Assembly (NCBI GenBank): GCA_029255685.2
Contig: CM055313.2
Span: forward strand, 45,898,079-45,962,078
DNA: 64,000 nt
Direction of reading: 5' to 3'
Origin: Silene conica
Lineage: Eukaryota > Streptophyta > Magnoliopsida > Caryophyllales > Caryophyllaceae
The first letter of the stretch is position 1. Every line of letters starts with the position of its first letter. The position numbers were made by a program, and so were the translations under genes. The notes beneath the pieces were generated by a model, which saw only the letters and a list, made by a program, of their open reading frames with translations, had not been told where the DNA came from and did not search any database. Of the stretch, positions 38,389 to 49,674 are shown one piece after another.

Positions 38389-39480
38389 ACCCCTGTAACA
38401 GACTCGTTTTTTTTTTTATTTCCGAAAATAACATGTTTTATTTTCACATGGCCTTTAGTAATATACTATATACGGAAATAGTATATTATTAATTTTGTGA
38501 AACGGTTCACCCTCGTTTGATACATATTATTTTAAAACGGTTTAAAATAATAGGATTATAAACTTATTAAAATTAAAGTGGTTAAAACGGTATAATTACA
38601 TAATTTTAATCCTAAAAGGTGGTTTGGTAAAAATTTGTTAATCATAATAACAGTATTATGTCATGTATGAATTTTAATTTAGTTGATGCATTTTATTTAT
38701 CGTCTTGTTGAATGTCTAATGAATGCTTTCAATAACGTATTTAATTTTGCAAACGGTTGTAACTTAGTGTGGCCTTAGAAGATTGTGTCACCGTAATGAT
38801 GGGACACGATCTTGCTTGTAATCTTGAGATCTTGAATCTCCGTTTTGGGTTTTTGCCATGTAATTACTTTTGTATTTAAATTAGAATGTATCTAGGACTA
38901 CTTTTGTAATTTAAGTTGTAGGATAGGGCCCAACGGTGGATTCCAAGTTGTTTTATGTTTATTTTGGTAGGATAGGCCACACTAGGACTTTTTATTTACG
39001 TTTATTGCTTTCATTTTATGCTTTCATCGATAATAGCTTGCATCATATTCCGCCTAAAACCAAACCACCTATATCATGCCTGAAAACTGACTCATGTAGA
39101 GGTTACGCGTTAGTTTTCTATGACAATACAGATGTCACATGTCAATTGCAAAGCCATCACTTTATTTAATTCATTCACGCATTTGCTAGATATTAGTTCA
39201 CTTAATATGAATAAATAAAAGTTGATGGGGTCTTCCTCGTATAACCAAAAATTGAGACTAGTCTTTATAAATCAGCCTCCCATGAATCCCTTCTTCGTCG
39301 GTAGGCATAATATGACCCCTTCTACGTCAGGTAAGTGGGAACAGATGATTTATTTTATCTCAACATCATGGTCACTCGATACTATCCAGTGACTGAGATG
39401 GACTAATAGATAGGATTTACGGAAATCTATCGACCAAGAGTTCCAACGGTGGAATTAGCCAAACTGTGGGCTTATCAATA
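38389..39480 (+). other. Copia 5' leader, non-coding
   Basis: About 1.1 kb between the palindromes and the duplicated leader-gag segment. AT-rich. The small frames here show no recognisable domain. Confidence 0.6.
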
Positions 39481-40117
39481 TACGGAAATTGAGTCTTGGA
39501 ATCATTTATCTAATTCTTAAGGGAGATCAATTATATAAATGCATGAGTCTACGAGTTTAAATTCAATTTAATATAGACTTAAATCACAACAAAGAGTTGC
39601 TTATATGGTTTTGTTTTATCTTCTTTTCAGTCTAGAACACGTTCAATTAAACTGCTGTATAACTAAATGGCTGGTGAAGACCCAATGCCAAGTGCCAAGC
39701 TAGCACGTGAATCCTGGCTAAAAGCCTTCATGGACTCCATGAATCAATCCACAAGACTGAGGAATGATGGGTCAAACTTCTCTGACTGGGAGGCAGCACT
39801 ACGGAAATTGAGTCTTGGGATCGTTTATATAATTCTTGAGGGAGATCAATTATATAAATGCATGAGTCTACGAGTTTAAATAAAAATTAATATAGACTTA
39901 AATCACAACAATGAGTTGCTTATATGGTTTTGTTTTATCTTCTTTTCAGTGTAAAACACGTTCAATTAAACTGTTGTATATCTAATGGCTGGTGAAGACC
40001 CAATGCCTAGTGCCAAGCTAGCACGTGAATCCTGGCTAAAAGCCTTCATGGACTCCATGAATCAGTCTACTAGACTGAGGAATGATGGGTCAAACTTCTC
40101 TGACTGGGAGGCAGCAC
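39481..40117 (+). repeat. 318-bp tandem duplication of leader and gag start
   Basis: 39481-39799 and 39800-40117 repeat the last 180 bp of the leader and the first 130 bp of gag. Both copies begin TACGGAAATTGAG, and the second ends at TACGGAATGC, so the join uses TACGGAA microhomology. The upstream gag start (39667) leads to only 70 codons before a stop. The downstream start (39985) leads to the real gag. Confidence 0.88.
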
Positions 40118-40890
40118 TACGGAATGCTGCCATTGCTGACGGAAAGCTCAAGTACTTAACTGAGCCCATTCCGCCACACCCAGGAACTGGAGCTAGAGCT
40201 AACGAAGTTCGCGCTCATAGCGACTTCGTCATGGAAGCGGGTGCGATAAAGAACGTACTCATCTTTGCAATGGAATCCAATTTGCAAAGATGCTTCATAA
40301 CCCATGGTGCAAACAAGATTTTCACCACGCTCACTAACGAATTCTCAAAGGCTCCGAGAATCGTTTCTTATGAGCATACATGTCGCTTCTTTGAGGCGAA
40401 ACTCCAGAAGGGCCAAGCTGTTAGCCCACATATTCTTCACATGATTGAGAATATCGAGAAACTGGAGGCCCTAAACTGCAAGATCAGTGAGAACATAATC
40501 GTTGATCGAATGCTTCATTCACTTCATGATGGGTTCGCCCTCTTTAGGGCCAACTATTACATGAATGACATGAAGAAGACTCCTCATGAGCTCCACTCCC
40601 TTCTCGTACAGACTGAGAAGGATCTGAAATTAAGTGGGAGCATGAAGCAGGATGTTCTCATGATCTCCAGTAAGGGAAAGGGTTAAGGGTAAAGCTAAAG
40701 CTCAAGGCGACCTAACAGTAGGCAAGCCCAAGTTTAAGAAGTCAGGATTTACTAAGAGTGGGCCAGGTGAGTCAAGCAACTCACAGGGCAAAACAAAGAG
40801 CAAGGATACTAGCATGGAATGTCACCATTGCCACAAGACTGGGCATTGGAGGCGCTCATGCCCCGTGTATCGCGAGGACATTAAGGCAGG
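39985..40890 (+). pseudogene. Copia gag (UBN2-like capsid and zinc knuckle) with frameshift
   Basis: Starts at ATG 39985, second copy of the duplicated start. The capsid region of about 230 residues resembles the UBN2 gag of plant Copia elements. An apparent extra T near 40683 shifts the frame into a stop at 40684-40686. The other frame continues with a Lys-rich linker and a CX2CX4HX4C knuckle (about 40820-40861), which binds genomic RNA in related elements. Confidence 0.85.
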
Positions 40891-43676
40891 CCGCGTTACT
40901 CCTGTTGGTATGTCTTCTTCTTCTTTTATTCACATGATTGAGATTAACCACGCAAGTTGCGGAACTTGGGTACTTGATACTGGTTGTGGTTCTCATCTAT
41001 GTAATCATGTGCAGGGCCTCCGAAACCAAGAACCCCTAATCAAGGGTGAGGTGGACCTGCGTGTCGGGAATGGAGCACGTGTTGCTGCAGTCTCGAAGGG
41101 AACATACGTGATCCAGCTTCCAAGTGGATTCGAGTTATTTTTATATAACTGTTATTATGTTCCTAGTTTGTCCAAAAACATTATTTCAGTTTCTGCGCTT
41201 GACAAACTCGGCTTTTCATTTGTAATAGAGAATAACAGCTGTATTTTCTCCTTACACAATATGATTTATGGCAAGGCAGTTTCCATGAATGGAATTTATG
41301 TTTTAGATCAAACCACCGAGATATTACATGTGAATATTAAAAGGTTAAAGGTAGGTGACAAAGATCAAACTTACCTATGGCATTGTCGTATGGGACACAT
41401 AAATGAGAAACACGTAAAACAGCTCATACAGAATGGAGCTATATCGCCCTTTGATTTCGAATCATATGGCACGTGTGAATCATGTCTAATTGGCAAAATG
41501 ACTCGTATTTCCTTCAAAGGTGTTGGAATGCGCGCTGCCGACCTATTAGGACTCATACATACAGACGTATGTGGCCCTATGTCGATCCACGCACGAGAAG
41601 GCTATAGGTATTTCATCACTTTCACGGATGATTTGAGTAGATATGGCTATGTCTACTTGATGAAACATAAAAGTGAATCCTTTGACAAGTTCAAAGAATA
41701 CCAGAATCGGGTACAGAACCAGCTGGGTAGAAAGATTAAAGCACTACGTTCGGATCGTGGTGGTGAGTATCTTTCACACGAGTTTGATCAACACCTTAAA
41801 GACTGTGGCATCGTGCTACAGTTGACTCCACCTGGAACACCACAATTAAATGGTGTGTCCGAACGGAGAAATCGAACTCTACTCGATATGGTTCGATCCA
41901 TGATGAGTCACACCGTCGTGCCTGATTCATTGTGGGGCTATGCTCTTTTGTCGGCCGCTCTAATACTTAACCGAAGTCCGTCTAAAGCTGTAGACCAGAC
42001 TCTATACGAATTATGGAAGGGAACGGTCCCTAACTTGTCCTTTATTCGGGTTTGGGGCTGCGAGGCTTATGTCAAGTGGAGACACGAGGATAAGCTCGGC
42101 CCGCGATCGGTCAAGACATACTTTATAGGTTATCCAAAGGGAACTTTTGGTCATTACTTCTACTCGCCAACCGAACAACGTCTTTTTGTTGCGGCTAGTG
42201 CGACGTTCTTAGAGAAAGAATTTCTCGAGAACAAGTCGAGTAATAGAACCTTCGAGTTATCGGAGGTTCAAGAACCAACTGCCGAGCAACCGTTGGAGGA
42301 AACAGTTCCTTCAACCGAGGCTGCGGTAGATATTCCTGAGGAACCTAGGAGGTCGGGAAGAGTCTCTATTCCTCCGGACAGATACATTGGTATGGTCGAG
42401 GAACATGATACAGATGACGTCTTACTCCTAGAGGGTAATGAACCCACAACCTATAAAGGTGCCATGACTAGTTCTGACTCAAAGCTATGGCTAGAAGCCA
42501 TGCAATCCGAGATGGACTCCATGTATGAGAACAACGTGTGGGATCTTGTGGACCTACCTGCAAAGGTACGTCCCCTTCAATGCAAATGGCTTTACAAGAT
42601 AAAGCATGCCGTGGAAGGACAACAAGATATCCACAAGGCTAGACTAGTTGCTAAAGGTTTCACTCAAGTGCCAGGCTTGCACTATGATGAGATCTTTAGC
42701 ACCAGTAGTCATGCTACGTTCCATTCGGATTATCTTAGCGATCGCCGCATTTCATGATTATGAAATATGGCAAATGGACGTTAAAACCGTCTTCTTATAC
42801 GGTTATTTGGAGGAAGAGTTGTACATGGTACAACCCGAGGGTTTTATCGATCCAGCACATCCTAAGAAAGTTTGCAAGCTTAAGCGTTCCATCTATGGAC
42901 TTAAGCAAGCATCGCGGAGTTGGAATCATCGCTTCGACCAAGTGATAAAAGAGAATGGGTTCATTCGATCAGTCGAGGAACCATGTCTCTATATCAAGTC
43001 GAGTGGGAGCAAGATTGTATTCCTAGTACTGTATGTCAATGACATACTCTTGATTGGGAATGACATACCTCTCTTATCTTCGGTTAAAGCATGGTTGAAA
43101 AACCATTTCCAGATGAAAGATCTGGGAGAGGCACAAAGAATTTTGGGCATCCGTATCTACAGGGATAGATCACGACGGATGTTGTCTCTTAGTCAGGAGT
43201 CTTATATAGATAAGATTCTAGAGAGATTCAGCATGACGAACTCCAAGAAGGGGTTCCTTCCTATGACTCCTGGGCTTCACTTGAGCAAGACTCAAGAAGC
43301 TAAGTCATTGGAAGAGAAAGAGCGCATGAGTCGGATTCCTTATGCTTCGGCAATAGGATCGATCATGTATGCCATGATATGCACACGTCCAGACGTTGCA
43401 TATGCATTGAGTATGACTAGTCGATTCCAAGCTCATCCAGGTGAACAACACTGGATGGCCGTGAAAAACATTCTTAAGTACCTACGGAGGACTAAAGATT
43501 GGGGATTGACTTACGGAGGCGACTCGACGCTCTGCGCCACGGGTTACGCAGATGCTAGCTTCCAAACGGATCGAGATGACTCGAAATCTCAATCTGGATT
43601 CGTTTTTACTCTTAATGGTGCTGCTGTCAGCTGGAAAAGTTCTAAACAGAGTGTTACAGCAGATTCTACGACTGAG
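40868..43676 (+). pseudogene. Copia pol: protease, integrase, RT and first half of RNase H
   Basis: Protease with a LDTG motif (about 40971), GAG-pre-integrase region, integrase core with Asp, Asp and Glu in the expected contexts (TDVCGP, SDRGGE, GVSERR), then RT. One extra A near 42701 shifts the frame; RT continues in the next frame to 43676. The RT catalytic box reads YVND (43032-43043) instead of YVDD, losing an essential Asp. RNase H is cut at a GAG codon by the CACTA element and continues at 48542. Confidence 0.92.
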
Positions 43677-43835
43677 CACTAGTAGAAAAATATCTATTTG
43701 CGGCTATCTATTTGAGGCGTTTTAGCCCAATAGCAGCAAATAATTTATGGGTTATTTGAGGCGTTTTGTAAATAAACGCAGCAAATAAGCTATTTGAGGC
43801 GTTTTTGTGAAAAACGCCGCAAATACTTATTATTT
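43677..43835. repeat. CACTA left end with subterminal repeats
   Basis: TIR 43677-43692, then alternating TATTTGAGGCGTTTT and GCAGCAAATA/GCCGCAAATA motifs up to about 43835. Confidence 0.9.
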
Positions 43836-44528
43836 AAAAAGAAAAGGGATTGAAAGAGGGATATTATTCGAAATAGGCATTCCGTGTTTTCATTCCAATT
43901 GCAAAACAATAAAACACAGTGTACTGATTCTCCCTCCCAAACTACCTCGACAACTACCCTAATCTGCCAACGACCGCCTCATCGCCACTAGAAATCGATG
44001 GTAATTGACGGAACTCGCCACCAATTAGGTATGTGAATTGATTTTTAGGGTTAACTATTTTCGATTAATTGGAGTTTGAATTAGCCAAATACGATGCGAT
44101 TAATTCAATTCATTTTTATGGTCTCTCAATCTTACTTTCCTGTTTAAATTTTTCGATCTTTTATGATTTTTATGATTTTCGCGTTTCAAGTTTACTAATT
44201 TATACTGTTTTATTGGTTATTACTGTATAATTTTTCTAGGGTTTGAGTCATGTCGGTGGAAATGTGGAATATGGAGCATTTATGTTGGTTAAATTTTGCT
44301 TTGTCTTAGATTGATTGTCTGAATTGGTAATGGAAATGTGAAAATGTAGTGGTTGGTGTAGCAGCAGTACAGTTCACTACGTCCTAGAGGAAGGAAGAAT
44401 TTAGGATTCTATTGCAAATTTAATGAGTTAGGGTTTGAAAAATTGGGTATTCTAGATCTATTTCAAATTAGGAAAAAATTAGGGTTTTGTTTTAATGTGA
44501 ACTGATTACTTTGTGTTGGTTGATTCAG
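43836..44528 (+). other. Possible captured 5' UTR and intron inside CACTA
   Basis: A C-rich stretch (about 43935-44028) that looks like a plant 5' UTR ends in a donor-like GTATGTG at 44029. AT-rich intron-like sequence follows to the acceptor CAG at 44526-44528. No coding sequence was identified. Confidence 0.4.
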
Positions 44529-44594
44529 GAACATTTTCCTCTTCAATTTATGCTGGTGATTGTCTCTTCGAGGATCCAACCATAAAATTTCGCG
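44529..44594 (+). pseudogene. Captured exon, possible DUF2358/SnoaL-like protein
   Basis: A 66-bp segment bounded by CAG and GT encodes TFSSSIYAGDCLFEDPTI and a following KFR, which resembles the plastid DUF2358 (SnoaL-like) family (weak, from memory of the family pattern). Nothing else of that gene is recognisable nearby; 44595-44906 looks like intron or spacer. Confidence 0.4.
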
Positions 44595-44906
44595 GTACTA
44601 TTATATTATAAGTATCTCGTTCTTGGCTTTGCATTGAATCTATTATATGTATGTGATTATATAGATAATATATTACATTGTTGAAGTCTTTAAAAAGGAT
44701 TCAGACTCATATTTTACATGTCAGACTAAATTTGCATGGAATTTTGTCGGTCGAGTCCGCTATGGTGAGTTTATTGCTCTATCAGTGATTAAGCAATCAA
44801 TTTGTTTTTCTTTTCCTTCTGTATTTCCGGCATGTTAGACTCTGCACGTGTGAGTCTGACATCTCTTTTTTCAAAAGCTTACTCAGCTTTCCCATTTTCA
44901 TTCCAG

Positions 44907-45071
44907 CTCTTGGAAGAGGAAGGCATTGGTGTTCCTTTTGTGAAAGAGGCTGCTACATCTCCATGTTATGATGATGGAGCTTTAATTATTGCTTCTAAAG
45001 TTATTAACCCTATTCACACTATTTCTTGCCCTTCTTGTGGTCACCATCTACATCTCCATCAAAATCATCAG
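44907..45071 (+). pseudogene. Captured NAC gene, exon with N-terminal CPSCGH motif
   Basis: Acceptor CATTCCAG before 44907 and donor CAG/GTTAAT at 45072. The frame contains SCPSCGHHL, the Cys-rich motif that precedes the NAC domain in the SND2/NAC073-NAC075 group. The intron runs to 45203. Likely a fragment of a transcription factor of secondary-wall/vascular type (subgroup inferred). Confidence 0.7.
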
Positions 45072-45203
45072 GTTAATTAAATTGGATAATTAGTAGTTTT
45101 TATTATTTAATATATTGAATTGGGTAATTAGTAGTTTTTGGGTTTGGTTGATTGAGTAATAATGTGAACTAATTTTTTTAATATAATAATTAACACTTAA
45201 CAG

Positions 45204-45387
45204 GCAGGTGGATTTAATAGTTTACCAGCAGGAGTGAAGTTTGATCCAACAGACACAGAAGCATTGGTACATTTAGAGAGTAAGGTGAAGTCTGATTTGG
45301 GGAAACTCCATCCTCTTCTTCATGAATTCATACCCACAATCGAAGGCCAAAACGGGATTTGCTATACTCATCCTGAGAAATTACCAG
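45204..45387 (+). pseudogene. Captured NAC gene, exon with NAC subdomain A and B
   Basis: Acceptor TTAACAG and donor CCAG/GTTTCT. The exon encodes [11 protein letters not shown], a helical stretch, then [20 protein letters not shown], a clear match to the N-terminal part of the NAC domain. The DNA-binding C-E subdomains and the activation region are absent, so no functional factor can be made. Exon-intron structure is kept, which means the capture came from genomic DNA. Confidence 0.85.
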
Positions 45388-46270
45388 GTTTCTCTTCAAC
45401 ATTCTCATTACTTTTGTTTTAATTCGAGCTTGCATTGCTTCTTGCCTCATATTTCATTTCTTGTATTGTGATTTACGTCTAGTGTTTGTGTCAGATTCCA
45501 ATATCTAGTTTGTATCATCATTCTAACAACTCCTTCCATAATGTTTACTCCATTTCACCAAAAATATTAAGTGCGCAGTGGCGGATTTAGGGGTAGCGTG
45601 TAGCGATAGTGCGCAGTCTTCAGGTATCTTTTCACTTTCGTCAGATTATGGAGCTTTCTTTTGGTTGTACACTTGTATTTTCATATGAAATGCTTTGCCC
45701 TTGCTAATTTCCAAACAAGCTGGTGGTTTTCTATTTGGTGAATGTACTTGAGATGTAGTTGTGGTGAAATTCTTATAAATACGTGGTGTGAAATTCAGGT
45801 GTGAAATTCTTATACAAATCTAGTTGTGGTGAAATTCTTATAAATACTTGGTGACCATACCTTCTGTCCAAGGCTGAATTTTTTTGCATTGCAACTGGGC
45901 TTTTCTTTCTACCATTCAGTGCTTTAAGACATTAAGACTAAATTAAAGGGGGATTTGTGCAGTAGATTAAGATTCCATTTTTCTAAGCGCTCGTCTAACA
46001 AAGAACTCTGCTACACCCCTGGAACTAGACATGTAGGATAGTACCAACCCCAACCAGATAAGAGTTGGGCGTTGGGAACCCTCCTTTGTGCTTCTCTGAT
46101 CTACCTGACTTTTTGTGGCAAAGCTCCTATAAGGAAAAGAAAGCTATAAAATAGTATGATAAACTATAAGCACTATGGGCTGTTACATTTGTTGTATTTT
46201 TCTTTTCTGAAATCAGTTTGTACCATGAGGACTCTTATCATAACCTAACGTATTTCGGCATTTTGATTTT
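45388..46270 (+). other. CACTA interior, no coding sequence recognised
   Basis: Intron-like or unrelated AT-rich sequence. The phrase CTTATAAATAC with GGTGTGAAATTC occurs in two or three imperfect copies around 45770-45850. No other feature was seen. Confidence 0.5.
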
Positions 46271-46274
46271 CTTC

Positions 46275-46382
46275 TCGTTTGCGGAACATGGCAGTTGGCG
46301 TGTGTCAATAACAATGCCAGCAGGAGAATTTGTGGAGCTGCCTCATTCATTGAAGCTATTAGGAGAGTGCACTCTTGATCAG
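46275..46382 (+). pseudogene. Unidentified captured exon-like segment
   Basis: An open frame reads MPAGEFVELPHSLKLLGE and ends at a donor-like CAG/GTTCTT. The composition is protein-like and the position matches the other captured exons, but I do not recognise the family. Confidence 0.35.
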
Positions 46383-47431
46383 GTTCTTCATATTAGTGAC
46401 CTTGCACTCCCTTTTGTATACTATTCACTACTTCAGTTTTCTCTTAACCTCCAAAACTGAGATAACTTAGTTGTGAATTGGTGCCACGACTGATGTTAAA
46501 ACCATGACTCTATGTCCTTTAATGTCCTTAAAAGTGATAACATCACATGCGCTGCTGCTTTGATTCGTCTTTGTAGAATTTTACAGGCTTTAGTCATCTT
46601 AAGATAGATCTAACAGTTAACAGTCTTTTTTTACCCTGAACTACTGCTGATGTGTTCTGCACTATCGCTCGTCTGCATGTTTTGCTGTTGTGTGTTGTCG
46701 TTATTATTGCGTGTTATTGCTGTTGTGCATTGTTATTGTGTCATTGCTGATGCGCTGCTGCTGCTACATGTTGTTGTCCCTGCTCTGCACGCTGCTGGCT
46801 AATGCTCTACACGCTGCTGGCTGCTGCTCTGCACGTTCTTGGCTGCCGTTGATGCCACTGCTTGTAGCCGCTGATGCTTGTAGCCACAGGTCAACATATT
46901 GGATATCCAGTGTGTTGGTTATTAATTCTTCTACTTCCAGTCTTTTGATGTCAAGGTTTGTCTTCATTTATTGTAGTACCTTATTATGCATCCTCAACTC
47001 CCTCCTAATCCCTCATTCACCTCACTCTTGATGTGCTTATTCATTCATCAACCATTTCTGGTTTGGAATGATTATGAGTTGAGTCAGTTTGGGTACAGTC
47101 ATCTTCGGATTTGTGTTTGGGTACTTTTCGGATGTGGTAAGGTCAATTTGGGTCATTTTAGTTTTACTAGGCCTACCAATGATTCAATGATGATTCGATC
47201 AAATTTATGACTTGGACAGTGAATGAAGTAATAATGATTCAAATCTGAACAATGTCCCAATCCTCTGTTGTGAGTTTGTAACATTACTATGACCTGAATC
47301 GGCCTTGTCCATGTTACACTCGTCTATTAGTAGCGGCTTCTCAAGACCAATCTTATCACTAAGTGTCTCTTCTGCTGTTGTATCCGCGTAAGTTTTTCCA
47401 GCTGGCTCAAGTGGTAATTATTTTTGTGCAG
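46383..47431 (+). other. CACTA interior up to the P450 exon
   Basis: Contains a CTGCTG-rich low-complexity stretch (about 46730-46880) and intron-like sequence ending in the acceptor TTTTTGTGCAG at 47431. No gene was recognised before the acceptor. Confidence 0.5.
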
Positions 47432-48043
47432 GACCTTTTTGCTGCGGGAACAGACACAACAACGTCATCCCTAGAGTGGGCAATGGCGGAACTACTTCGC
47501 CACCCTGGAAAGCTGAAGAAAGCACAAGCAGAGTTGCATGAAGTCATCGAAAAAGGGAATACACTAGAAGAGCAAGACATAACCCGGTTGCCATACTTGC
47601 AAGCAATCGTCAAGGAATCCTTCAGGCTACACCCATCTGTGCCCTTGCTGCTACCAAGAAAAATGGATTCTGATGTTAAGTTATTCAACTATACAGTTCC
47701 AAAAAATGCACAAGTATTAGTTAATGCCTGGGCAATTGGGAGAGATCCCAATACCTGGAAGAATGCCGAATCCTTTGAGCCAGAGAGATTTTTAGGATCT
47801 AAAATTGATGTTAAGGGCCGTGACTTTGACTTGATCCCATTTGGTGCTGGCCGAAGGATATGTCCAGGATTGCCCTTGGCAATTCGGATGCTCCATTTGA
47901 TGTTGGGGTCTCTTCTCCATGGATTTGATTGGAAGTTAGCAGATGGACTTACACCAGAGAATATGGATATGGAGGAGAAATTTGGATTGACATCGGAAAA
48001 ACTCCAGCGACTTCGTGCCATTCCGATCCCATTGCCTCTCTGA
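47432..48043 (+). pseudogene. Captured CYP76-family cytochrome P450, complete second exon
   Basis: Starts directly after the acceptor GTGCAG and is open for 203 codons to a TGA. In order: I-helix AGTDTT near the start, K-helix ESFRLHP (E-x-x-R), PERF-type EPERF, and the heme-binding loop FGAGRRICPG with its Cys ligand, then the C-terminal beta region. This is the usual content of exon 2 in A-type P450s; wording is closest to CYP76 (from memory). Exon 1 with the membrane anchor is missing. All catalytic motifs of this half are intact, so it was captured recently or preserved. Confidence 0.88.
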
Positions 48044-48232
48044 GCCAGAGTTGGTTGCCTGTGAGTGTAAAGATAGCCAGATTACGGAAAAACTCCAGCG
48101 ATTCTGATCCCATTGTAGGATTTTTAGCATTGTATATATTTTTAGAATAATTACAAAAAACATGTAGGATTCTCTTGTGAAAAAAATATATTTGAGAGTT
48201 ATCATATTTAAATAATTTGTCTGCATTTTTTC

Positions 48233-48268
<36 letters not shown>

Positions 48269-48541
48269 ATTTTTTTTTACCCTATTTGCGGCGTTTTTTT
48301 TCAAAAAACGCCTCAAATAGAGAACTTATTTGCGGCGTTTTTTGAAAAAAACGCCTCAAATAGCCTTTTCTATTTGCGGCGTTTTTTCAGAAAAACGCCT
48401 CAAATAACCTCTTATTTGCGGCGTTTTTTTTTCCGCCTCAAATGACTTTTTCTATTTGCGGCCCCCTTATTTGCTGCTACACTAAAAACGCAGCAAATGA
48501 CCTCATTTTTGACGCCTCAAATAAGTATTTTTCTACTAGTG
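48044..48541. repeat. P450 3' flank and CACTA right end with subterminal repeats
   Basis: The first 100 bp repeat imperfectly the last P450 codons (CGGAAAAACTCCAGCGA at 47995 and 48085). An A-tract (48239-48265) is followed by about six subterminal repeats of TATTTGCGGCGTTTTTT and ACGCCTCAAATAG, then the TIR 48526-48541. Confidence 0.85.
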
Positions 48542-48886
48542 GAGTCCGAGTACTATGCCGCCTCAGAAGCAGCTAAGGAAGCAATATGGATGCGTCAATT
48601 CTTACAAGGACTATCAGTAGTGCCTAGTTCGAATGACCCAATCACCGTTTATTGTGATAATAAAGGTGTCATCTTCCAAGCTAAGGAGCATAAGTCTAGC
48701 AACAAGGCTAGGCATGTACAACGGAAAGCTCATCTAATCAGAGATTACGTGGAGCAAAAGGAGATTTTCATTGATAAGATCGCTACGGATGACAACATAA
48801 CTGATCCTCTCACAAAAGCATTACCACGTGATAAGCATGAAGGGCACATTCATTCCATGGGAATTGGATGTGTTCCTAAGTTGTAG
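48542..48886 (+). pseudogene. Copia RNase H, second half
   Basis: Continues the RNase H cut at 43676. Joining the two sides across a single GAG keeps the frame and recreates the usual Copia context around EYYA. It contains the catalytic-site region near DNKG and the C-terminal DPLTKALPR stretch, ending in TAG at 48884-48886. Confidence 0.92.
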
Positions 48887-49674
48887 TACTCTTTTATGAA
48901 TTCATGTAATAATTCATTTTCTCGTGTACTCTATTCAACCTTATTGTTATGATATAAAATGTTTTGTTTTTCATGTGGAATTGTACGCCAATTTTGAACA
49001 CCACAAAGTGAACTGATTAACATTACATCATTTTGGTCCTTGATTACCCACTTGAGCTGATAACTCAGGTAATCATTTTGTGACGTTGGTTGATGGTGGG
49101 TTCAACGAGCCATAAGTCACGTGGATGACTGACCAATCACAAAGGCGAGTTATACGGATATCTCGTAGGACACCTTGTGACAACGTTATGGAGTCCTAAA
49201 TGTTTTATAACATTGGGTGCCTGGTCGTGGATAGGACCTCCATAGTGTTCCTTAGAGTCGAGTCTTTTGACCTTCAACTGTCTCTTGAGATTAAGACAGA
49301 TTTTGGGTAACTTTGGTTTCTTTCCCACGGTCACCGTAACAGGGGCCAAGAGGATTTTTTCTGGGTTATTTCATGCTGGGCGATATCGGCAGGATTCGAG
49401 TTGAGGGAAATATCCAAACCCTTATCAGGATTTTATCATTTCTCAGGGCCACTCGAGGAGTAGTAACTGAAATGCATGCCCATGCTCGAATACAGATTCG
49501 TTTTATCAGTTAAGTTACTCTCTAGTCGGGGAAACCACTCTTGATACAGATCGCTTGTGAGATACGACCTTTGCGAATGCGTATTTGCAAATTGTCTTAC
49601 ATTGAGTGGGAGAAATTTTAAAAGGATATGAGATTCGGTTATCGCACCTACACTTGTACGGACAAGTGGGAGTT
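48887..49674 (+). other. Copia 3' untranslated region and purine tract
   Basis: Non-coding. It ends in a hairpin ACTTGT-ACGG-ACAAGT (49652-49667) followed by GGGAGT and the LTR start. No other feature was recognised. Confidence 0.75.

Larger units (their letters stand above)
43677..48541 (+). mobile_element. CACTA transposon carrying host gene fragments (4865 bp)
   Basis: Perfect 16-bp terminal inverted repeats CACTAGTAGAAAAATA with a 3-bp target duplication GAG (43674-43676 and 48542-48544). Both ends carry many subterminal copies, in both orientations, of TATTTGCGGCGTTTT and AACGCCTCAAATA, where the TnpA-type protein would bind. No transposase was found, so it is non-autonomous. The interior holds spliced-gene fragments: probable DUF2358 exon (44529), NAC exons (44907-45387), an unidentified exon (near 46300) and CYP76 exon 2 (47432), all on the plus strand. 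Confidence 0.93.

Noticed and set aside
44907-45387. Functional NAC transcription factor gene
   Set aside because: Only the N-terminal part is present, inside CACTA ends, with no DNA-binding C-terminal subdomains.
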